From Planctomycetaceae bacterium (GTDB lineage Bacteria; Planctomycetota; Planctomycetia; Pirellulales; Pirellulaceae): a stretch of DNA of 64,000 nucleotides. Both the position numbers and the translations under genes were made by a program. A model generated the notes under the pieces. The model worked only from the letters and a program-made list of their open reading frames with translations. It did no database searches and had not been told where the DNA came from. The DNA is taken from NCBI GenBank assembly GCA_020638995.1, contig JACKHM010000001.1, forward strand, positions 1,550,001 to 1,614,000, in the 5' to 3' direction. Numbering within the stretch: the first letter of the stretch is position 1; each line of letters starts with the position of its first letter. Shown piece by piece: positions 16,699-27,300 of this stretch.

Positions 16699-18399
16699 AT
16701 GGTGCATGAAACCGTACGGTTCGAGGATATTCGAGTAGAGCGCCCCGAGTACGCCGATGTTGCTTCGGAGTTTGCACGGCTAGATGCGGACTTCGATGCC
16801 TCGGCGGATGCCGAAAGCTGCCGACAAGTTATCCGTGACTGGGACGCTGTGGAACGTCGCCTTGCTACCTGGGGGAACTTGGTCGATTTGAGATTCAATC
16901 AAGACACGAGCAACGCCGACTACAAAGCGGCTCGTGAATACTGTGACGAGTTGAAGCCGCGGCTCACCGATCTGTCCGTCCGGATGAAACGCAAACTGAT
17001 CGAGACGCCTTTCCGGTCAAAACTTGAGGCAGTGCTCGGGGCTCAGGCTTTTGCTTTGTGGGAAGCGGACGTACTCTCGTTCGATCCGAAGATCCAATCT
17101 GACTTGGTCAAGGAGTCAAAGCTCGAGGCCGAGTTCACTGACCTGCTGGCTTCGGCAAAGCTTCACTTTCAAGGCAATACCTACAACTTCGCTGGCCTGG
17201 CAAAATTCCATGTCGATCGTGATCGGCAAGTTCGCCATGACTCGAACGCCATAAAGTGGCAATGGTTTGCCGACAATGCCGAGGAGCTTGATCGAATCTA
17301 CGACGAGCAAGTTCACTTACGACACGACATGGCGAAGAAACTGGGATACGAAAACTTCATCGGCCTCGGCTACAAACGGATGAAGCGAGTCGACTATGAC
17401 CAAGGCGATGTCGAGCGATTTCGTTCGGCTGTCCGCGAGGATGTCGTTCCACTTACGATTGAACTGCGAAAGTGGCAGGCTGAGTCATTGGGCATCGACC
17501 GCGTGATGTTCTGGGACGAAGGGATCTTCGACGCGCGAGGCAATCCCAAACCGCAAGGTGATCACGACTGGATGCTCGAACGCGCCGCAGAGATGTTCGA
17601 GGAAATGAACCATGGGCTGGGCGAGTTCTTTCAATTGATGGTCCAGAGCAACTTGATGGACTTGAAGAACCGCGACAGTAAAGCCGGGGGCGGCTTTTGC
17701 ACAGACTTTCCGAGCTATGGGCTGCCATACATTTTCGCGAATTTCAATGGTACAAAAGGCGACGTGGAAGTTTTCACGCACGAAATTGGCCATGCGTTCC
17801 AGAGCTACTCAAGTCGTGAGCAACCACTGGCCGACTACTTGTTCCCCACTTATGAATCCTGCGAGATTCATTCCATGGGGCTTGAGTTCCTGACATGGCC
17901 CTGCATGGAGAAATTCTTTGGCGGCAAAGCGGAGCGGTTCCGACAGATTCATCTGATTCAGTCTCTGCTGTTCCTGCCCTATGGTGTTGCCATCGATCAT
18001 TTCCAACACCTGGTCTACGCCGACCCAGACGCCACTCATCGGCAACGGCACGAAATGTGGCGAGAAATGGAAGCAATCTATTTGCCAACGCGTGATTGCG
18101 GTGACTTGCCACATGTAGCGGACGGCGGACAGTGGCAGTTCCAGCGTCACATCTATCTCAGCCCGTTCTACTACATCGATTACACGTTGGCACTGACGTG
18201 TGCGTTGCAGTTCTGGGTCCGCAGTCGCGTTAACATGGAGGAAGCAATGTCATCTTACGTCGCGTTGTGCCAACGAGGTGGTTCCGCTCCTTTCCGACAA
18301 CTCGTCGAATCGGCAGGGTTGGCCAGTCCATTCATCAAAGGGAGTCTTCGCAGCGTGGTTGCTCAAGCTCGCGAGTTCCTCGCGACCATTCGGGCGTAG
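16699..18399 (+). CDS. M3-family oligoendopeptidase
   Basis: 566 residues, cytoplasmic zinc metallopeptidase related to PepF/oligoendopeptidase F. The zinc site FTHEIGHAFQ (HExxH) is near residue 360, with the downstream third-ligand region SCEIHSMGLEFL. No signal peptide. AAAGGAG at 16681-16687 is eleven bases from ATG 16699; TTG 16690 is too close. It should degrade short peptides. Single gene. Confidence 0.92.
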   Translation: MVHETVRFEDIRVERPEYADVASEFARLDADFDASADAESCRQVIRDWDAVERRLATWGNLVDLRFNQDTSNADYKAAREYCDELKPRLTDLSVRMKRKLIETPFRSKLEAVLGAQAFALWEADVLSFDPKIQSDLVKESKLEAEFTDLLASAKLHFQGNTYNFAGLAKFHVDRDRQVRHDSNAIKWQWFADNAEELDRIYDEQVHLRHDMAKKLGYENFIGLGYKRMKRVDYDQGDVERFRSAVREDVVPLTIELRKWQAESLGIDRVMFWDEGIFDARGNPKPQGDHDWMLERAAEMFEEMNHGLGEFFQLMVQSNLMDLKNRDSKAGGGFCTDFPSYGLPYIFANFNGTKGDVEVFTHEIGHAFQSYSSREQPLADYLFPTYESCEIHSMGLEFLTWPCMEKFFGGKAERFRQIHLIQSLLFLPYGVAIDHFQHLVYADPDATHRQRHEMWREMEAIYLPTRDCGDLPHVADGGQWQFQRHIYLSPFYYIDYTLALTCALQFWVRSRVNMEEAMSSYVALCQRGGSAPFRQLVESAGLASPFIKGSLRSVVAQAREFLATIRA

Positions 18400-18577
18400 G
18401 CAGCACTTGCCTGCTTCACCGTCTCACACTGATCCTACAAATCTGGCGTCTTGCGAATTATGCTAACGATTTCCCACAGCAATCGAATCCGGGATACGGA
18501 GCCGTACCGTCTCGTTACTCGGTGCGTGTCGACCGCAGATTACTTACATCTTAAGAACCTCAACTAGGGAGATTTCA

Positions 18578-19207
18578 ATGTTACGAACGATTACACTTGC
18601 CGCCGCGATCATATTGATGGGGATTTCGCAGTCGATCGCTGAAGATAGCGAAGGCTGGGTGTCGCTGTTCGATGGCAAAACGATGGCCGGGTGGAAGGCG
18701 AGCGAGAACAAGGAATCGTGGCAGGTCAAAGACGGAGCGTTGGTGTGCAATGGTGAACGCAGTCATTTATTCTATGTCGGTGATGACAAGCCCTTTGTCA
18801 ACTTCGAGTTCAAGGCGGAAGTGATGACGACTCCCGGAAGTAATGCCGGGATCTATTTTCACACAAAGTATCAGGAAGAAGGCTGGCCCAGGTATGGCTT
18901 CGAGGCTCAAGTCAACGTCACGCATAAAGACCCCAAGAAGACAGGAAGCCTGTACGGCGTCGTGAATGTCAGCGACCCACCGTGCAAAGATAACGAGTAC
19001 TGGACACAACACATCATCGTGAACGGCAAGCACGTCACCATCAAGATTAATGATCAGACGGTCGTTGACTACACGGAACCTGAAGGCCAGGAAGCATTTT
19101 CAGACAGCTTCGAACGGCGACTCGGGAGCGGCACATTTGCATTTCAAGCGCACGATCCGATGAGCACAGCGTACTTCAAGAACATTCGCGTAAAGCGACT
19201 GCCGTAG
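18578..19207 (+). CDS. Secreted DUF1080 (3-keto-disaccharide hydrolase type) protein
   Basis: 209 residues: a signal peptide (1-21) followed by one PF06439 domain. The family's GWVSLFDGKTMAGWK opening, SNAGIYFHTKYQ middle and AYFKNIRVKRLP ending are all visible. These jelly-roll proteins are greatly expanded in planctomycetes; some cleave 3-keto-glycosides. AGGGAG precedes the ATG. Confidence 0.9.
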   Translation: MLRTITLAAAIILMGISQSIAEDSEGWVSLFDGKTMAGWKASENKESWQVKDGALVCNGERSHLFYVGDDKPFVNFEFKAEVMTTPGSNAGIYFHTKYQEEGWPRYGFEAQVNVTHKDPKKTGSLYGVVNVSDPPCKDNEYWTQHIIVNGKHVTIKINDQTVVDYTEPEGQEAFSDSFERRLGSGTFAFQAHDPMSTAYFKNIRVKRLP

Positions 19208-19248
19208 TTGTCGAGACGATTTTCACGCGGTAATCGGAAGGCGGCTTT

Positions 19249-19284
19249 CAGATTCCCGATGTCTTCCAAGACGTCGGGAATCTG
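19249..19284. terminator. Long stem-loop between convergent genes
   Basis: Eleven base pairs CAGATTCCCGA / TCGGGAATCTG, a G-U wobble, then a further five (GTCTT / AAGAC). There is no T-run on either side, so a classical terminator is not certain. It lies between the DUF1080 and hicB stop codons. Confidence 0.5.
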
Positions 19285-19317
19285 AGACGTCAGGGTTATC
19301 GCCGTCGGATCACGCGA

Positions 19318-19524
19318 CTAAGCATCGATATAAGCGCAAACCGAGGCGGGCTCGGGCGGATGCTTGCCCTCCGCTTTGAGAGCCGCAAGGTGCTTCTTCA
19401 TGGCTTCGGATATGAGCGTCTTGGCCTCGGCCAGCGACGAACCGGCGGCAGCGCAGCCAGGTAGATCCGGGACATAAGCTCCAAAACTCGATTCCGACTT
19501 TTCAAATACGACGGCATAGCGCAT
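19318..19524 (-). CDS. hicB: HicB-family antitoxin
   Basis: 68 residues matching short HicB antitoxins: an RYAVVFEKSESSFGAYVPDLPGC opening followed by the SLAEAKTLISEAMKKHLAAL helix. The C-terminal DNA-binding part of longer HicB proteins is absent. Its ATG overlaps the hicA stop in TGATG, the usual coupled toxin-then-antitoxin order. Confidence 0.88.
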   Translation of the reverse strand: MRYAVVFEKSESSFGAYVPDLPGCAAAGSSLAEAKTLISEAMKKHLAALKAEGKHPPEPASVCAYIDA

Positions 19525-19718
19525 CAGGTTCCCTCGTTGAGCTGCACATGCCGGAGGAGACTCCGTAAAACCGCCTTTGGCATGAGCGTGTCGAGTTGTC
19601 CGGAAAGTGTGACGATCTTAGTCTTTGAGTCGTGTTTATACTGACGGCAACTTTCGTCATTGTTAGTTTGACGCCAGCCATCCGACTCAAGCAACTTGAT
19701 CACCTCATCGACCGTCAC
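19524..19718 (-). CDS. hicA: HicA-family toxin with altered catalytic site
   Basis: 64 residues with the dsRBD-like HicA layout: an opening DEVIKLLESDGW, a QYKH strand and a C-terminal LRSLLRHVQL helix. HicA cuts mRNA using the His of a GSHH motif; here the aligned stretch reads E-S-C-R, so Cys24 stands where the catalytic His is expected. GTG start with GAGAAGG upstream. Either an inactive toxin or a variant family. Confidence 0.75.
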   Translation of the reverse strand: MTVDEVIKLLESDGWRQTNNDESCRQYKHDSKTKIVTLSGQLDTLMPKAVLRSLLRHVQLNEGT

Positions 19719-19996
19719 TATTGATGCACCTTCTCGTTCCAGTTCCTGAACTGACGTGAAGTATCCTTGGCCCCGCTCTCTCGGTCAATAGTGTTACAGC
19801 AGTGCGTCTTGTTCCGAATTGCAGCGATCGCGCAATATTTCGGTAGGGTTGTTCGTCTCGCCAATGCAAATTTTCCGGTGACGAGCGGAAATGTGGCGCG
19901 CGACCCCAGAACCTCGCCCCACAACCGGCTGTCCGCTTTTCTGTAAAGCCAGTAGAATTCCCGGTTTCGCCCACCTTAGTAAGAACTATCGACGTC

Positions 19997-22063
19997 ATGA
20001 CAGAACGCCGCATACTCGTTACCGCCGCCCTTCCCTATGCCAACGGTCCGATACACCTCGGACATCTTGTCGAATACATCCAAACCGATATTTGGGTGCG
20101 ATTCCAAAAGTTGCGAGGCAACAAATGCATTTTCATTTGTGCCGACGACACGCACGGTACTGCGATCATGATCCGCGCCCGACAAGAGGGCCGCAGCGAA
20201 GAGGATGTCATTGCGGAATCAAAGGTTGCTCATGAACGAGATTTTGCCGGTTTCGATGTCGACTTCGATAACTTCGGCAGCACAAACAGTCCCGAAAACG
20301 AGCGACTCTGCGGCGAGCTGTGGCAGTCGATTCGCGGGGCTGGGCTGGTTAAGGAGAAAGACATCGAACAGTTATTCGATGTCCAGGAAGGAACTTTCCT
20401 GGCGGACCGATTTGTGCGAGGTACGTGCCCAAACCGCGCGTGTGGTGCGACAAATCAACCCGGTGATAACTGTAGTAAATGTGGCTCGACTTATACGCCT
20501 GCGGAGTTGATCGACCCGATCAGCACGCTTTCGGGGACGACACCCGAAATTCGCAAGGCAAAGCATCTGTTCATCGAACTCGAACAACTCCACGACTTCT
20601 TGGATGCGTGGACCAAGAGCGACGAGCATCTGCAACTGGAGGTGCTTAACTACTTGAAGGGCCATTTCCTCGGCGATGCAAGCACGCCGGAGGGTCGCAA
20701 GACGCTCAGAGATTGGGATATCTCGCGACCGGCTCCTTACTTCGGCTTCGAGATTCCTGACAGCCCGGGCAACTACTGGTATGTGTGGTTCGACGCGCCG
20801 ATCGGTTACATGGCATCAACACTTCAGTGGTGTGAGCGTCATGGCGAAAGCTTCGACGATTGGTGGCGTAACGAGACCACAGAAATTCATCACTTCATCG
20901 GCAAAGACATCACCTACTTCCACACGTTGTTTTGGCCCGGCATGTTGAAGTCAGCCGGGTTTAACTTGCCGAAAAAAGTTCACATTCACGGCTTCTTGAC
21001 CGTCAACGGCGAAAAGATGTCGAAGAGCACCGGTACGTTCGTGAAAGCCGAGACGTACTTGAAACATCTTGATCCCTCGTACCTGCGATACTATTACGCT
21101 TCCAAGTTGGGATCGCGACTCGATGATATCGATATGAATCTCGAAGAGTTTGCCGCCAAGATTGATTCGGACTTGGTCGGCAAAGTCGTGAATCTTGCTA
21201 GCCGCTGTGCGAAATTTGTTGCCGCAAGCGGTCTATCGACGAACTATCCCGACGATGGTGGATTATTTGAACAAGCGGCCGCGGCTGGCGACGAGATCGC
21301 AGCAGCATACGAACAGTGCGATTACAATCGCGCGATGCGATTGATTATCGAGCTTGCAGATCGTGCCAACCCATACATTGAAGCGGCGGCACCTTGGACA
21401 TTAAAAAACGATCCGGATAAGTCGCAGCAACTTCAAGACATTTGTACGATCGGGTTAAATCTGTTCCGTCAGATCATCATTTATCTGGCGCCGGTGTTGC
21501 CTCGCATCGCCGAACAAACGGGCGAGTTGTTAGCAACGCCAATCAAGCATTGGAATGAGACAAAAACGCCGCTGACAGGAACTTCGGTCGCCAAATTCAA
21601 ACACATGATTAAACGCGTTGAGCGAAAGGACCTCGAAAAGATGATCGAAGACAGCAAAGAAGAGGATGTCACTGCGTTGCCTACTTCACAATTCAACGAC
21701 AGCGCCGAACCACTCAAGGCCGAGCCACTGGCAGAGCAATGTACGATCGATGACTTTGTGAAGGTTGATTTGCGAATTGCGCGAGTGCTGACGGCGGACG
21801 ACGTCCCAGAAGCGAACAAACTGCTAAAGCTAACGCTAGGACTCGGCGGTGACGAGACGCGCACTGTCTTCGCAGGCATCAAAGAGGCTTACAAGCCGGA
21901 AGATCTTATCGGCCGGTTGGTGGTTTGTTGTGCAAACCTCGCTCCACGTAAGATGAAATTCGGCGTGAGTGAAGGAATGATCTTGGCCAGCGGACCTGGC
22001 AAGGCCGACGTGTTCATGCTGGGCGTGGACGAAGGTGGTCAGCCGGGCCAACGTGTCCATTGA
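19997..22063 (+). CDS. metG: Methionyl-tRNA synthetase
   Basis: 688 residues, charging tRNA-Met. Class I signatures HLGH (near 20) and KMSKS (340-344) are present. A zinc knuckle (CPNRACG and CSKCG, near 140-160) sits in the connective peptide. An anticodon-binding helical domain and a C-terminal EMAP-like tRNA-binding/dimerisation domain (about 585-688) follow. Full length, single gene. Confidence 0.98.
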   Translation: MTERRILVTAALPYANGPIHLGHLVEYIQTDIWVRFQKLRGNKCIFICADDTHGTAIMIRARQEGRSEEDVIAESKVAHERDFAGFDVDFDNFGSTNSPENERLCGELWQSIRGAGLVKEKDIEQLFDVQEGTFLADRFVRGTCPNRACGATNQPGDNCSKCGSTYTPAELIDPISTLSGTTPEIRKAKHLFIELEQLHDFLDAWTKSDEHLQLEVLNYLKGHFLGDASTPEGRKTLRDWDISRPAPYFGFEIPDSPGNYWYVWFDAPIGYMASTLQWCERHGESFDDWWRNETTEIHHFIGKDITYFHTLFWPGMLKSAGFNLPKKVHIHGFLTVNGEKMSKSTGTFVKAETYLKHLDPSYLRYYYASKLGSRLDDIDMNLEEFAAKIDSDLVGKVVNLASRCAKFVAASGLSTNYPDDGGLFEQAAAAGDEIAAAYEQCDYNRAMRLIIELADRANPYIEAAAPWTLKNDPDKSQQLQDICTIGLNLFRQIIIYLAPVLPRIAEQTGELLATPIKHWNETKTPLTGTSVAKFKHMIKRVERKDLEKMIEDSKEEDVTALPTSQFNDSAEPLKAEPLAEQCTIDDFVKVDLRIARVLTADDVPEANKLLKLTLGLGGDETRTVFAGIKEAYKPEDLIGRLVVCCANLAPRKMKFGVSEGMILASGPGKADVFMLGVDEGGQPGQRVH

Positions 22064-22093
22064 CCGAAGAGGCTGGCGCGGCTCAATCAGGAC

Positions 22094-23260
22094 TCAGGCG
22101 GCGGACGCCTTCCGGCTTTCAAAATAGCTGACAATCCCGTTCACGACGCGCTGTTGCTGTTCGATCGTCAGTTCGGGAAAGATCGGCAGGCAAAGTACTT
22201 CCGCAGCAGCTCTTTCGGATTCGATCAAGCTGCCCGGTATGTAGTTGACGTGCCGAAAGCATTCTTGTTGATGGAGCGGAATGGGGTAATAGATTTCGCT
22301 CGAAATACGCTGCTCGGCGAGGTGTGTTCGTAACGCATCTCGCCGAGCAGCGGGAACACGAATTGTGAATTGGTTCCATACGTGCGTCCCGTCCGCGTCG
22401 TCACTTGGCAAAGTGATATCGTTGGCTAGCCCGGCGTCTGTAAACAGCTCGCGATATGTGGCGGCGTTTTGGCGACGCGACTCGGTCCAACTCGCTAAGT
22501 GTTTGATCTTCACGCAAAGCGCAGCTGCTTGAATCGTATCTAGCCGGCTATTGATGCCAACTACTCGATGGACATAGCGGGGATTCATCCCGTGTGCTGC
22601 AAACAGTCGCAATCGTTCGGCCATCTCGTCCGAGCAGGTCGTCATCATTCCGCCGTCGCCACATCCGCCAAGATTTTTTGTGGGATAGAAGCTAAAGCAA
22701 CCCACGTCGCCCCAGGCCCCCACACCGCACCCACGGTGCGACGAACCGATGGCTTGCGCAGCGTCTTCGATGACCTGGACTCCCGCCTCGTTAGCAATTC
22801 GTTGCAGCTCCGTCATATCAGCCGCACGTCCATACAAGTGCACGGGAATGATGGCTTTGGTATTCGGCGTAATTGCGGCCTGGACTTTGGCCGGGTCAAG
22901 GTTGAATGTTACGGGATCGATATCGGCAAAGACGATCGTGGCACCAACACGTTCCACTGCACTCGCAGTTGCAAAAAATGTGAAACTCGGAACGATGACT
23001 TCATCGCCGGGCCCAATTTCCATTGCCATCAAGGCCAATAAAAGTGCATCGCTCCCCGACGCACAACCGATGGCATGCTTTGACCCTGACAACTTCGCGA
23101 CAGCATCTTCGAGTTCGGTGACCGCTGGGCCGTATAAGAATCTTCCGGACTCGAACACTTCGCGCACAGCGGCAAGTATCTCGTTGTGAAGAGGACGATT
23201 CTCACCAACGATGTCGAGCAATGGTACATGATGAGTGTCGACGTTGTGGCTGTGGGACAT
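22094..23260 (-). CDS. DegT/DnrJ/EryC1/StrS aminotransferase
   Basis: 388 residues, PLP-dependent sugar aminotransferase or dehydratase fold. The PLP lysine is in CFSFYPTKNLGGCGDGG, with the EDAAQAIGS and PSFTFFATASA motifs. ATG 23260 with AAGGAG nine bases upstream is chosen over the longer open frame. Such enzymes make amino sugars for surface glycans. No other glycan gene is adjacent, so the exact sugar is open. Confidence 0.92.
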   Translation of the reverse strand: MSHSHNVDTHHVPLLDIVGENRPLHNEILAAVREVFESGRFLYGPAVTELEDAVAKLSGSKHAIGCASGSDALLLALMAMEIGPGDEVIVPSFTFFATASAVERVGATIVFADIDPVTFNLDPAKVQAAITPNTKAIIPVHLYGRAADMTELQRIANEAGVQVIEDAAQAIGSSHRGCGVGAWGDVGCFSFYPTKNLGGCGDGGMMTTCSDEMAERLRLFAAHGMNPRYVHRVVGINSRLDTIQAAALCVKIKHLASWTESRRQNAATYRELFTDAGLANDITLPSDDADGTHVWNQFTIRVPAARRDALRTHLAEQRISSEIYYPIPLHQQECFRHVNYIPGSLIESERAAAEVLCLPIFPELTIEQQQRVVNGIVSYFESRKASAA

Positions 23261-23377
23261 TTCGAGCAACTCCTTGCTGCTGGCTCGCGAAGGCGGAACT
23301 ATCAAGTCGATCGAATGAGCGCAAAACCGCCGCTCCAGATGATCAGCGGGAGACGATAGGCTGCCTTAGGGAAACGG

Positions 23378-24235
23378 TCAAGGTCGTTCGACGAGCCGGA
23401 CCGCGGTCCCCTGAAAGAGTTCTTCTAGATCTTTCCTGCTCCATCTCTCGATACCGTAGCCAGGTGTTGGATCGGCGATCTCGTAGCCACCGAGCGATGT
23501 CTCCCCCAGCAACAAGACGGAGTGCCCTTGGCCCGGTCGCCAGCCCCATTCGGCATGACGTCGCTGATCTCTTTCCAAGGCTTTCTTTTCCAACCCCACG
23601 CTAAGAATCATGGGGATGGCCGGAGTCTGCGCAATTGCGTCGACATCACACTCGACCACTTCAACGTCCCAGCGAGTTCCCTTAGTCTTTTGCTTCAACC
23701 CGCGATATAGCCCCATCCAGGTCGTTCCTTTGCGAGTCAAACAAAGTTCGGCCATTTCGGCCTCCGTGCTGTCGATACCGTGCAGTTTCAGCAGCGTAGC
23801 GGCAGAGGCTGCGGTACAAGTGTGCTTCGTTGTTTGCACACAAATGCCTTCAAAATTCCAATCGTTGCGACATTCGGGAGGCGAGCCGAGCATCGGCAGT
23901 ATAGCTGCATAGCCGGCTGCACCGGCAAGGGCTGATGTACATAGCGTCTTACGATAGATCCGTCCGTAGATACGTCGCCACGAAAACCCCGCAAGAACGC
24001 CCGCAAGTGGCGGCAACCAATTCCCCACCACGATCAAGTTAGAAAAGGGCAAGATATGCGTAAGATGAACGTCGTACCAAAGGTTGCGAATATAGATGAA
24101 CATCATCGCCACAGCGAGCATTGCGAGGAGATCACTCAACACTCGACTTACGCGATAAGAACACCACAACGAACCGAGAAACATCGCGATTGTGAGCGCG
24201 CCAAGTATGGCGAGCCCAAGGTAGAGATCGGCCAT
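23378..24235 (-). CDS. Membrane protein with C39-like cysteine peptidase domain
   Basis: 285 residues: four hydrophobic segments (about 5-110), then a soluble domain. That domain has the papain-like C39 layout: Cys in VQTTKHTCTAASAATLLKLHG, His in GQGHSVLLLG and Asp in IADPTPG. C39 domains cut double-glycine leaders in peptide export; here there is no ABC transporter, so it may process another envelope substrate. Between two unrelated genes with gaps of over 100 bp. Confidence 0.78.
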   Translation of the reverse strand: MADLYLGLAILGALTIAMFLGSLWCSYRVSRVLSDLLAMLAVAMMFIYIRNLWYDVHLTHILPFSNLIVVGNWLPPLAGVLAGFSWRRIYGRIYRKTLCTSALAGAAGYAAILPMLGSPPECRNDWNFEGICVQTTKHTCTAASAATLLKLHGIDSTEAEMAELCLTRKGTTWMGLYRGLKQKTKGTRWDVEVVECDVDAIAQTPAIPMILSVGLEKKALERDQRRHAEWGWRPGQGHSVLLLGETSLGGYEIADPTPGYGIERWSRKDLEELFQGTAVRLVERP

Positions 24236-24322
24236 CGCTGCCTCCTGGATACAGGACGTGCGTCGATTCTAAACAACTCTGCTCGCAGGCTGCAATAAAA
24301 ATCGAATAATGGCCGATTTTGC

Positions 24323-24348
24323 GGGCTTCCGTATGCAGCGGAAAGCCC
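24323..24348 (-). terminator. Stem-loop after the DUF4332 gene
   Basis: GGGCTTCC and GGAAAGCCC form a stem with one bulged A and a nine-base loop. It lies downstream of the reverse gene ending at 24400. The tail is only weakly T-rich. Confidence 0.4.
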
Positions 24349-24399
24349 CCAAACTACTGAAAATGATGATTACAAAACAACGGACATTCCAAAGTGATC

Positions 24400-27300
24400 T
24401 TACGCGGCGCTGAGCTGGCGGGAAGCTTGTGCCCACTGAACCCACTCAGTGACTTCCTCCAGGTCCGGAGTTTTGCCATTACGGATGATGCGTTTGCCTT
24501 CTTTGGTCTCGACAAACGGCTCGACCAATGTCCACAACTCGTGTGGTTCGCTGGCGGCAAGTGTTTCAACGTCGGTGACACCGAGGGCGACAAGAATCTG
24601 AGCGTCGTGGCCGCGAAGTTGTGGAACCCGACAAGCCAACTCTGTCTGCTGCTGCCATTGAGTAACAACGTCTGCGGTGAAACGCTTTACTTCGAGTTGC
24701 GAAGAAACAAACTCGGGATTAGCGTTTAACAAATCCGAAACGGTCTCAATGCCTATCGCTTCCAACCTTTCTGCCGTCCGAGCACCAATCGATGGTGCGT
24801 CAACAACCGAGTCGTTCCGACCAAGATAGAACTTCCATTCCGAGTCAGACGTTCGCATCTTGACGACATCTGGGTCTCGCTCGTTCGATGATCGACCATT
24901 CGAGGTTCTCTCGCGCGAAGATCGCTCGCCCCGTCGAGGATTTCGTTCACTATCGTGATGCGAACGTGAATTTCGCGAACGTGAATGTTCACCCCGAGTA
25001 CCTATCCAATCGGCGACACGGGACAACTCGAACTCAGTGCCGGATAACAGCAGCGTTTGACCGTTGCTGCTGGCTGCCATGTCTTTGACGATCTTCCGAA
25101 GTTCGCTGGGACTCAGGCGGTAGAGTTGCTCTGGTTCCGTAATCCCACACGCGACGAGAATTCTCGCGTCATAGCCCCGCAGTCGCGGCACCTCACACAA
25201 CAGTCGTGTTTGCGCTTTCCACGAAACAATCTGGTCGACCGTAATTCCATACTCTTGGAGCTCAGCGGCGCCGGATTTCGCTGACAATCGCAGCAGATCG
25301 CCAACACGCATGACACCGATCTTCCGCAACTTCGCAGCATTTGTGGCATCTATCGCCGGAGCTTCTTCGATCGGCTGGTGCTCCGACAACGTATACACAT
25401 TGGTCGTGACATCGTCATAGTCGTCGAACGGAGTGTCGTCGATCTGAGTCAACGTAGTTCCGGCTAGTTTTGCCGATGGGAGAACGACTTGGTCGAGTGT
25501 CCGTACGGGGACGTTCAGCAACCGGAAAACACTGGCGACGTGCTCGTGCCGCGTAAACAACAGTATTTGGTGGCCGCGTGCCGAGAAATCTCGCACCAAC
25601 TCGGCCGCTTCCGGGACGTTTTTTGAATCGACATGGGTAAATGCACCGCTAACAATCATGGGAACATGAATGCCTCGCGCCTTGAACCCATCTACTAATG
25701 TGAGACAGATGCTTAGATAAACCAGGTCGCGGCCACCATCGCTCAACTGGTGATAAGCTCGCCGGCGGCCGTGCTCGTCGACGATCCATACTTGCTCGTT
25801 GGCGGCGACTTCGATCTTTCGCAAATCACCTGCCGTTAGACGACGGAGGTACTCAGAAGCATCGGCTACCAGTGCTGAAGTCCGCGAGTTGGCACGAAGT
25901 TCAGCAATTTGCTGCTCCGTATCCGCGATTTGCGCCAAGAGTTCACGGCGTTTATCTGCATCGCGAAGATTCTGGTCGGTTCGCCGCAACTCCGCGCGTT
26001 TGGCGTCCAACTGGTCCAACAATTCCACCTGATCGAGATGTCGCAACTGCGCACGTACGTCCGCCAGATCGGATTCAATATCGTTGACGTCTGCGACGAG
26101 ACGCTCTTGGCGTCGCTCGAGCGTGGCAATTTCGGCAGAAACAATCGAAAGTTCATGCTCCCAATCCGTTCTTGCCTCGCTTACGAGGTGCGAGGCCTTG
26201 ATTGGCGGATGCTGCGCGCACTCGCAAAGTTCACCGTGCCAGTCCGCAAGTGCAACACAATTCTCACCGAACGTGTCTTCGATCTCTCGCTGCAATGCTT
26301 CCTTTCGGCTTGTCGCGCCTTTGATGGCAAGACGTAGTTCAGCCTCGCAACGAATCAAGTCACTCGACTCGCCAGAAAGGCTGCGATGAATCGCCGTTGA
26401 CTCCCAATAGTTCAATTGATTGCAAAGCCGGTAAACATTGGCGCGTAGTTCCGCAAAGGTGTCAGTAAATAGCCCATGGATCTCTCTTCCTTCGTAAGAA
26501 ACGGAACCTTTGATCTCGGCAAGACTGGATTGCAAATCATCGAGCTGCGCCTCAATATCGTTTAGGCATTCGCGAGGTTTGCCGGGCAGTTCGCGGTAGC
26601 TATGTCTTTCAGACCGTTCCTCCAGCAACTGCCGCCGAGCCGTAACCTCTCGCAGTGTGCTTTGCCAACGCTCAATCTGCGCCTTGAGCTCACTGTACTC
26701 CTGGACTAACGGGGCTGTCGAATACAGCTTCGTAGGCTCAGCGTTGCGGCTCGCCAAGATGTGCCGACGACGGCTTTCGGCAACCTCTAACTCGTGTTGC
26801 ACCTTGTTCAAATCAGCTTGCCACTGACCGAGTTGAGACTCCAGGCGATTGATTTGAGCCGTGAGCACTGCTTCGTCTGCTTGGTCAGCGAGAGCTCGTT
26901 CCAACTCACCGATCACTCGAACTAACTCGGCACGGCGGCTAACTAGCTCATCATGTGTGGCCTGAACGCGTGGAACGGTTGCGAGTGAATCTCGCTGCCG
27001 GCGCAACTCTTGTTCTAGGACCGAAAGTTGGTCAGCATCAATATCGCGACCGAGCAAGTCGAACCCGCTAACGTGTGCTTCCTCGATGAGCGCACCGATC
27101 CCCGGACGTCGCCGATAGTCAACGGCGTAGATGCGATCAAATGTGGATTCGGGGACGGCAGCGATCTCGGAGAGATGCTGGCGTTGGATTGCCACTCCAC
27201 CTTCACCTTCAATTCGAAGTTGACCATCGTGCGTACCATCATCAACTCGCGTGATGGTTTGATTCCCCGAGAGCGTGCGAATCTTGATCGACCCGCCGAA

